Origin: Chara braunii
Taxonomy: Eukaryota; Streptophyta; Charophyceae; Charales; Characeae
Direction of reading: 5' to 3'
Assembly: GCA_003427395.1 (NCBI GenBank)
Contig: BFEA01000139.1
Coordinates: 2,425,594-2,447,202 of the forward strand
DNA length: 21,609 nucleotides
The position numbers and the translations under genes are program-made. Below, one piece after another: positions 16,340 through 21,609 of the stretch (position 1 is its first letter; every line of letters begins with the position of its first letter). The notes below the pieces were generated by a model. That model saw only the letters and a program-made list of their open reading frames with translations, searched no databases and was not told the origin of the DNA.

Positions 16340-18463
16340 CTAGGTAGTCTGCTCTACGGGATAGCGCGTTGAAACCTTGTTGTACTCTCCTTTCAGGTAC
16401 TCAAGCTTGAAGTCATATTGGTCTATGGCCTCAATCCATCGTTTGAGTGCATCAGAAAGAGCCGGTTGAGTCTTGATCCATTTGAGGGTCTGATGATCAG
16501 TCCTCAGATAGAAGAATCTTCCCAAAAGGAAGCGTCTCCAATAGACAAGTGCCTTGTAGAGAGCATAGAGTTCCCTTTCGCAGGTGGACTTGGCCAGTTT
16601 CTTCGATGGCATCGTCTTACTCATGTACTCAATCGGTCTCAACTTTTTTCCATCCTGCTGAGCCAGCACTGCGCCAATGCCGTATTGGCTTGCGTCAGTG
16701 GTCACTATGAATGGCTTCTGCGGATCGGGAACCATGAGAACTTCATGATTCATGAGTGCATGCTTCAATCTTTTGAAAGCACCCTCGCACTCATCACTCC
16801 AGTCCCACGGTGTGTCAAGTTGAGTTAGATCAGTCAAAGGAGAGGCGACTGTAGAATAGTTCTTTACGAAGTTCCTATAATAGCCGCGCATTCCTAAGAA
16901 TGATCTGACCTCAGTGAGTGTCTGAGGTCGTGGCCAGTCTCGAATACTAGCCACCTTCGCATCTTCCGGCCTAATCCCTTCCGCGGATACTTCATGACCC
17001 AAGTATAGATTCTTTGTGCGACCGAACTCACACTTCTCTAAGTTGACCTTATACTTGTGCTGTCGAAGGAGTGAGAGAACTGTCTCAACATGCTGTGCGT
17101 GCTCCTCGGCAGACTTACTAAAGATCAGAATGTCGTCTAGATAGACTACGACAAACTTATCTAAATGATCATGGAAGATCCGATTCATAGCGTGCTGGAA
17201 TGTACCCGGCGAATTACAAAGACTGAAAGGCATCACTACAAACTCATACTGACCATATCTAGTCTGAAAAGTTGTCTTGTGTTGGTCCTCAGGTCTTATT
17301 GCGATCTGATGATATCCGGATTTCAAGTCTATTTTCGTATAGTACTTGCATCCCTGCACCCTATCCAGTAGGTCGTCTATGCGAGGTAGAGGCTCTGCGT
17401 TTTTCACAGTGATGGCATTGAGGCCTCTATAATCAATGCACATCCTCAAAGTACCCCCCTTCTTCGGTACGAATAGCACAGGTGATCCGTAAGGGGAAGT
17501 TCTAGGCCGAATCCAACCCTTCTCTGTCAGCTCCTTGAGTTGCTTCCGAAGTTCATATAACTCGGCAGGGGCCAACCTATAGACCCTTCCCTTTGGGGTC
17601 TTACTCCCTGGAATGATTTCTATAGCGTGGACGACTTCCCTATCAACAACTCCTGAGGGTTCCTCAAACAGATCAGGGAACTTAGCAATGACGCGTTCTA
17701 TCTCTGGGGGTGTTTTAACGGCCTCCCCCTTCTCAGAGACATAAACAAGGTACATACCCTCCTCTCGTTTTTGCTTGTAATAGTTATAGAATGCTGATGC
17801 GCACAAGCAGCCATANGTATCTACAATACTACTGGCCTTGAACTTAGTCAATCTGACGGTTCGGCCATCGGGCAACTTGTATTTGAGCACCTTCTTATCC
17901 CAGTCGAACTGGGGCTCAACAACTTCGAGGTAGTACATGCCTAACAGCATATCGAATGGCAAGTCGTCGCTAACCAAGAACGAGATCTTATGGTTAAGCT
18001 CACCTCCTCCATAGGAGAAGGTACAAACTACGTCCTTGATGTAGTCTGTTACAATCATGCGCTCCTTGTTGGCCAAAGTAGATGCTACGGGTCTACTAAG
18101 GTGCCGTACCCGGTCCTGTAGGTGCAGGCTTTCCAAACAGTCGCGACTTATGTAATTCCACGTGGAGCCAATGTCTATGAAGGCACCACATTTGCGGCCT
18201 CCCACATCGACTTCCACCACGAAATGTTCCCCTCTAGGACCTTTCCTTAGTGCCACCCAGGACTCGCGAGGGTCCTTGTTTGACCACTCACTCTCCAAGT
18301 CCTCTAAGGCTTCAGACACATCTAATGTACAGAGCATAGTTTGGTCTAGTTGTGTCTGCGGGGTGACTAAGGGGTCATTAGCCTTGGCCTTGTCATGAAG
18401 TAGGGAGGGTATCATTCCTACTTCATCTTGAGTAGAAGCAGCTACTACTTCCACTGGCCTCAC
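16340..18463 (-). CDS. Gypsy protease, reverse transcriptase and RNase H
   Basis: The aspartic protease has DIG (residues 97-99) where DSG or DTG is usual. The RT has IDLKSGYHQI (Asp379) and YLDD (441-444), with MPFSLCNSPGTFQ in place of the usual MPFGLTNAPATFQ. RNase H starts at TTDAS (Asp590), with Glu in CERELYAL and Asp in RTDHQTL. A one-base deletion near 16368 removes the last Asp region (expected ADALSR) and ends the frame early. The start codon used here is GTG inside an older gag-pol frame, so no real initiation site is implied. The N at 17816 gives one unknown residue (216). Confidence 0.95.
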   Translation of the reverse strand: MRPVEVVAASTQDEVGMIPSLLHDKAKANDPLVTPQTQLDQTMLCTLDVSEALEDLESEWSNKDPRESWVALRKGPRGEHFVVEVDVGGRKCGAFIDIGSTWNYISRDCLESLHLQDRVRHLSRPVASTLANKERMIVTDYIKDVVCTFSYGGGELNHKISFLVSDDLPFDMLLGMYYLEVVEPQFDWDKKVLKYKLPDGRTVRLTKFKASSIVDXYGCLCASAFYNYYKQKREEGMYLVYVSEKGEAVKTPPEIERVIAKFPDLFEEPSGVVDREVVHAIEIIPGSKTPKGRVYRLAPAELYELRKQLKELTEKGWIRPRTSPYGSPVLFVPKKGGTLRMCIDYRGLNAITVKNAEPLPRIDDLLDRVQGCKYYTKIDLKSGYHQIAIRPEDQHKTTFQTRYGQYEFVVMPFSLCNSPGTFQHAMNRIFHDHLDKFVVVYLDDILIFSKSAEEHAQHVETVLSLLRQHKYKVNLEKCEFGRTKNLYLGHEVSAEGIRPEDAKVASIRDWPRPQTLTEVRSFLGMRGYYRNFVKNYSTVASPLTDLTQLDTPWDWSDECEGAFKRLKHALMNHEVLMVPDPQKPFIVTTDASQYGIGAVLAQQDGKKLRPIEYMSKTMPSKKLAKSTCERELYALYKALVYWRRFLLGRFFYLRTDHQTLKWIKTQPALSDALKRWIEAIDQYDFKLEYLKGEYNKVSTRYPVEQTT

Positions 18464-18840
18464 GTGTTTCCTGAGCTAGAAGCCTGGGAAAAAGTTGCCC
18501 CAACTTTTGGCGCAACCTTTTGCGTAACCTTAGCGTTCTGACACTTCCACTGCGTATGTTCGTATTCCCCGCAGTTGATGCAAGCGCCACGCGATCGGCG
18601 GTCACGCCACATGTCTTGATCAAGACCTGCCTTAGTCCACTCAGCCTGTTTGGTCTGATTGGAGGCGGCCTTCCCTTGACCCCTAGGCTGGCCCTTCCCT
18701 CGGCCTGCCGCCTTAGTCTTAACTACCGCGGCGAGGGTGCTACCCTCAGCTACCTCCTCGCCGTCATACTCTGAGTAGTCCATCAGGTCAAAGAGCTCAT
18801 CGATTTCAGTTTGAGTCCCATCAGACTCAACCATCATCAA
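18460..18840 (-). CDS. Gypsy gag C-terminus, CCHC zinc knuckle
   Basis: CINCGEYEHTQWKC is a C-X2-C-X4-H-X4-C nucleocapsid knuckle that binds element RNA. It is preceded by a Lys/Gly/Gln-rich basic segment. The frame overlaps the pol frame by 4 bases (18460-18463) in another phase, either through an indel or as a natural gag-pol frameshift site. Confidence 0.88.
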   Translation of the reverse strand: MMMVESDGTQTEIDELFDLMDYSEYDGEEVAEGSTLAAVVKTKAAGRGKGQPRGQGKAASNQTKQAEWTKAGLDQDMWRDRRSRGACINCGEYEHTQWKCQNAKVTQKVAPKVGATFSQASSSGNT

Positions 18841-19045
18841 CTTCGCCCCCTTCTTCTTCCACTCCTGAGGACTCTTCTTCTTCTTTGAGTCATTCCCTGA
18901 GGTGGGTTGAGCATTGCCTAGCGTGGCCTAAGTCTAAAGCTTTCCTAGACAATGTCTCAAATGAGTGGTACTCAGTGCGTGCCTCACTGGCTAGTAAGTT
19001 CCTCATGTTCTCAGGTAAACACCTAACAAACGTGGTTAAAAGGAA
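18841..19045 (-). pseudogene. Disrupted part of gypsy gag
   Basis: The gag coding continues from the previous frame through a TAG at 19046-19048 (FLLTTFVRCLPENMRNLL...) and then changes frame near 18897, where an extra G gives TGA. Beyond the shift the text leads smoothly into the zinc-knuckle frame. These are two independent inactivating changes. Confidence 0.75.
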
Positions 19046-20323
19046 CTAGTCACTGTAGTTGATGCCTGGGACGAGGATCAGGCTCTCGACTGTAGTCGTA
19101 AGCTCCCTAACTGACCTGAACTTGCGTTGGTCAAGTTTAATAATGGCATCAGTGGCCCTTTGAGCCTCCTGTGAGTTATGCCATCGAGCTTCTACCATCT
19201 CCATGAATTGGTCTGAAGTCAATGACTTAGCCCAATCCGCCATGCGTCTCCCGTACCCGGCCTTCACAACTACACCATCTAACCACTTGGCTGCCTTACC
19301 CTCAAGGTAAGACGCCGCAGTTACCACTTCGTCCTCAGGCAAGGTCCTTTTGGCCTTCACCCAAACCGGGACCGTCCTCAACCATATGTTGAGTTCCTCG
19401 TCCTTTCTCTCGCCTGAGAAGGCAAGAGGTGGTTTCATTGGGGTCTTGGGATACCATTGACCTTGCGGCTGTCCAGTTGACTGAATAGGTTGTTGTGGTG
19501 ATGCAGCAATCACCACTGGACCCGAAGAAGAAGATGCAACAGTTTGTGCTGCTGCTGCGGATGTTCCACTTGGCTGTGTGCCAACTTGTACGGCAAAGGG
19601 GTCTGACATCGCCGTTAACGACAACGGCGATTGTGCTGGTGGCCGGAATCCTGGCTTTGTCAATGCATCCAGGATCTGGTCCAAAGTGCTTTGCATGAAG
19701 GCCATCCTGCTGTCCACATGCGCATGCAGTGACAACATGTTGTCCCTCAACACTTTCAGGGGGTCAGACAAACTTGATTCGTCCAATCCCTCTAACGCAG
19801 CCTTGTCAGCCTCTAACGTATCAAGTCTGGCTGCTCTACTTTTTATCTCTTTTTCTCTATTGGTTGCTTTCTTCAGATCCTCCTCTAACTGCTGACGGAG
19901 CCTCTCGACCTGTTGGATCTCTCTGAGCTCCCTCTCACGCGGGGTCAACGGGCTGAACTGCAAGCCCGCCATTTGACTAGAAGACCGTCTAAACCCTGTT
20001 GAACCGGAAGTGCCCGAGGAACCTGTGGAACTCGTTGGCATTCCCAACTGAGTCCCACTATTCCCTGACGAGGACGCAGACGATGACGCAGCAGAGCTGG
20101 TACCGTTAGCCATTGTTGTTTCTCTGGCTGCTGTTGCCTGCTCTCTTGCTACTTTGTTTGCTTCCTGTAGTCCTGCTGCTAGAGCACGGGCTCTACGTTC
20201 GGCATGAAGCCGTTTTTCTTCTCCCTCGTCCAAGGTCCTGAACACGTGCGGAACCCTTAGTGCATCTGCACGTGTAAGTCTTCTATTGTCTTCTCTATCA
20301 TCAACAGGATCTGATCCACTCAT
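19046..20323 (-). CDS. Gypsy gag (capsid)
   Basis: Starts at an ATG (MSGSDPVDDRE). A low-complexity Ser/Gly/Thr region is followed by a coiled coil (about residues 130-180) and then the retrotransposon gag capsid domain, seen in AASYLEGKAAKWLDG and FMEMVEARW with the following helix. It ends at PGINYSD with a TAG that interrupts a frame continuing in sense. Gag forms the virus-like particle in which reverse transcription takes place. Confidence 0.92.
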   Translation of the reverse strand: MSGSDPVDDREDNRRLTRADALRVPHVFRTLDEGEEKRLHAERRARALAAGLQEANKVAREQATAARETTMANGTSSAASSSASSSGNSGTQLGMPTSSTGSSGTSGSTGFRRSSSQMAGLQFSPLTPRERELREIQQVERLRQQLEEDLKKATNREKEIKSRAARLDTLEADKAALEGLDESSLSDPLKVLRDNMLSLHAHVDSRMAFMQSTLDQILDALTKPGFRPPAQSPLSLTAMSDPFAVQVGTQPSGTSAAAAQTVASSSSGPVVIAASPQQPIQSTGQPQGQWYPKTPMKPPLAFSGERKDEELNIWLRTVPVWVKAKRTLPEDEVVTAASYLEGKAAKWLDGVVVKAGYGRRMADWAKSLTSDQFMEMVEARWHNSQEAQRATDAIIKLDQRKFRSVRELTTTVESLILVPGINYSD

Positions 20324-20768
20324 TAGTTAGGCAGATAGTTTCTGCACTAGAATCCCCTAGTGGAATCCTACCACAGCATGTATCTGACCGGCACCTAATT
20401 TTCTAACAATAGTTGTGTCCGGCGAGTATCCTACTATACCGAATCAAGTGGCATGTCTACAACATTCACACAGATTGTCTACATAGTCTAGATGCACCCT
20501 GATTGGTTCACTTACAGCAGCATTAGTTAGAACTGGCTATGGTAGCATACTACAGTCCTACACTAATTCTGTCTGTGAGGTTAGCAGTCCGTCAACCAAC
20601 TAATCAAAGGTACAAAAAGACAGTAGCAGATGTATGATTGATGGGTATGGTTGTGTATACAGTTGAGCACCAATTAGAACCTACCCTCCTCTCCATCTAG
20701 CATACCGAATAGCATCTTTGAGCGAGCAGTGTCTTCGTGTGTGAATCGGCCCACCCCTGTGCCCAAAT
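20324..20768 (-). other. Gypsy untranslated leader with candidate primer-binding site
   Basis: About 445 bp without coding lie between the LTR edge and gag. On the minus strand, TGGGCACAGGGGTGGG (20751-20766) begins with TGG two to three bases after a CA, as a tRNA 3'-end primer-binding site should. It is not the common plant initiator-Met site (TGGTATCAGAGC), and I cannot name the tRNA. Confidence 0.4.
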
Positions 20769-21609
20769 TGTCACCGAGCAAGCCAGCCCAACCACTCTTA
20801 TTTACCCTCGTACGTCGACGAGCCTTCCTGTCCATGTGATCTGGCTGATCAGGAGGGATTTATAGAGCGCCCCCATCTCTTCAGGAATTATTTAACGTCG
20901 CAGTCAGGAGGACGATCACAGCCAGAATCACAATGAACTCCCAACCAGAAATATTTATAGACGGTCTGGTGAGCGTCTGTCATGGGCTGGCACACCCGGA
21001 GGAACTTCTATCAGCGCAGCAAGTGCCAAACAGGACAGCAGCCATCGCATGCGTGCACTACTCCCTGTGGGTTGGCATGGTGACCGTGACCCAAGTGCTT
21101 CGACCAGGGCCCTTCAGATGCACCGCCCTTTCTCCTTCCAGTATGCTTCCGGGAAGATTGTCGTCTCTCAGGGTAGCGCGCTCACGACACCTCACCAAAA
21201 GAGAGGACTCTCAAGTTGGACTCACTTCCTCACGGTAAGAAGAGATTGAGAGAGTAGATAAGGTAAGGGAACAACGTACCTGGAGATAGCTGGCCCCAAC
21301 CACAGATTTCTCACCAATTGAGCTGATGTTGCATTTGATGACCGGTCATGACCTCGGTACCACCCACAACGCAATGCAGTGCCACCTTAGTCGAATGCCA
21401 CATCAGCATGCTCTCATCACCAATCAAACATTCCGCTGTATCCCACGGCTAATAATGCCGTCAATAGCCTTCCGGTGCACCCCTCTCTACCCAGGGCGTG
21501 CACCTAGTGTAGCCTGACGTCACAAGTACCCACTGCGAAGAAGCATCATCAACGCACCAAGTCTGTATAACGCCAGCATGCCAAAGGTAAGTGGCGATCA
21601 AACCAGCTC
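20769..21609 (-). repeat. Probable gypsy 5' LTR, partial
   Basis: The left edge reads TGTCACCG on the plus strand, that is, ..GGTGACA on the element strand, fitting the TG..CA rule. TATA-like boxes on the element strand (CTATAAATC near 20858-20866 and CTATAAATA near 20951-20959) would drive transcription leftward into gag. The region also holds TGACGTCA (21515-21522) and a perfect palindrome ATGACCGGTCAT (21338-21349). The second LTR is missing, so the LTR cannot be confirmed by comparison, and its right edge lies beyond the window. Confidence 0.5.

Larger units (their letters stand above)
15189..21609 (-). mobile_element. Ty3/gypsy LTR retrotransposon, truncated at its 3' end
   Basis: In sense order from the right: LTR, leader, gag, zinc knuckle, protease, RT, RNase H and integrase. 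The order PR-RT-RH-IN is that of Ty3/gypsy. At the left, the integrase C-terminal part stops at PQYFG against the (CT)n array, so the 3' part and 3' LTR are missing. Coding is broken by a TAG in gag, a frameshift near 18897, frame changes at 18460 and about 16368, and an extra base in the A-run at 15732-15735. Single N bases at 15189, 15959 and 17816 are unresolved; the latter two do not change the frame. Confidence 0.95.

Noticed and set aside
15189-21609. Intact, autonomous gypsy element
   Set aside because: The 3' end and second LTR are missing, and gag, RNase H and integrase are broken by a stop and frameshifts.

Overview
This is eukaryotic nuclear DNA, dominated by transposable elements and simple repeats. 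It has long (GA)n, (CT)n and (AC)n microsatellites, poly-A and poly-T tracts, a tRNA-derived SINE family, a Ty3/gypsy LTR retrotransposon and a Penelope-like retroelement. A plastid rbcL 3' end lies inside the Penelope-like element and encodes a green-type (form IB) RbcL C-terminus. That points to the green lineage, and a repeat-rich streptophyte alga such as a charophyte would fit. The species is an inference. No bacterial operon, CRISPR array, rRNA or functional tRNA gene was seen.

Layout. 1-5650 is non-genic: a (GA)n microsatellite, homopurine tracts, a 75-bp tandem array (2136-2348), a cluster of four hairpins (2532-2734), a diverged dispersed repeat (4188-4450), and a degenerate satellite (4880-5510) whose 47-bp units each hold a small hairpin with compensatory base changes. 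5672-11177 (minus strand) is a Penelope-like element flanked by direct pseudo-LTRs of 585 and 601 bp. In its sense direction it encodes a CCHC zinc knuckle, a coiled coil, a GIY-YIG endonuclease, a linker with a CxC motif, and a reverse transcriptase. This endonuclease-first order is that of the N-terminal-EN (Naiad/Chlamys) clade. The copy is broken by frameshifts, one TAA stop and a 98-bp insert carrying the rbcL end.

11178-13900 holds two copies of a SINE-like repeat, two (AC)n arrays, a second copy of the dispersed repeat of 4188-4450 (both copies keep a 43-44 bp intron-like segment at the same place), and GC-rich inverted repeats. 13902-15095 is a possible host first exon on the plus strand. 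It ends at a good splice donor and contains a twin-arginine/hydrophobic segment like a thylakoid-lumen signal. Immediately after it are a (CT)n array and an N, and then the truncated 3' end of a minus-strand Ty3/gypsy element (15189 to past 21609).

The gypsy element has gag, zinc knuckle, protease, RT, RNase H and integrase in the usual order, all recognisable but split by one stop and several frameshifts, so this copy is not autonomous as read. Its 5' LTR appears to start near 20769 and runs off the window. There is no co-operating gene system here in the operon sense. The most informative parts are the permuted Penelope-like element with its zinc-knuckle region, the plastid DNA inside it, and the structured repeats around it.
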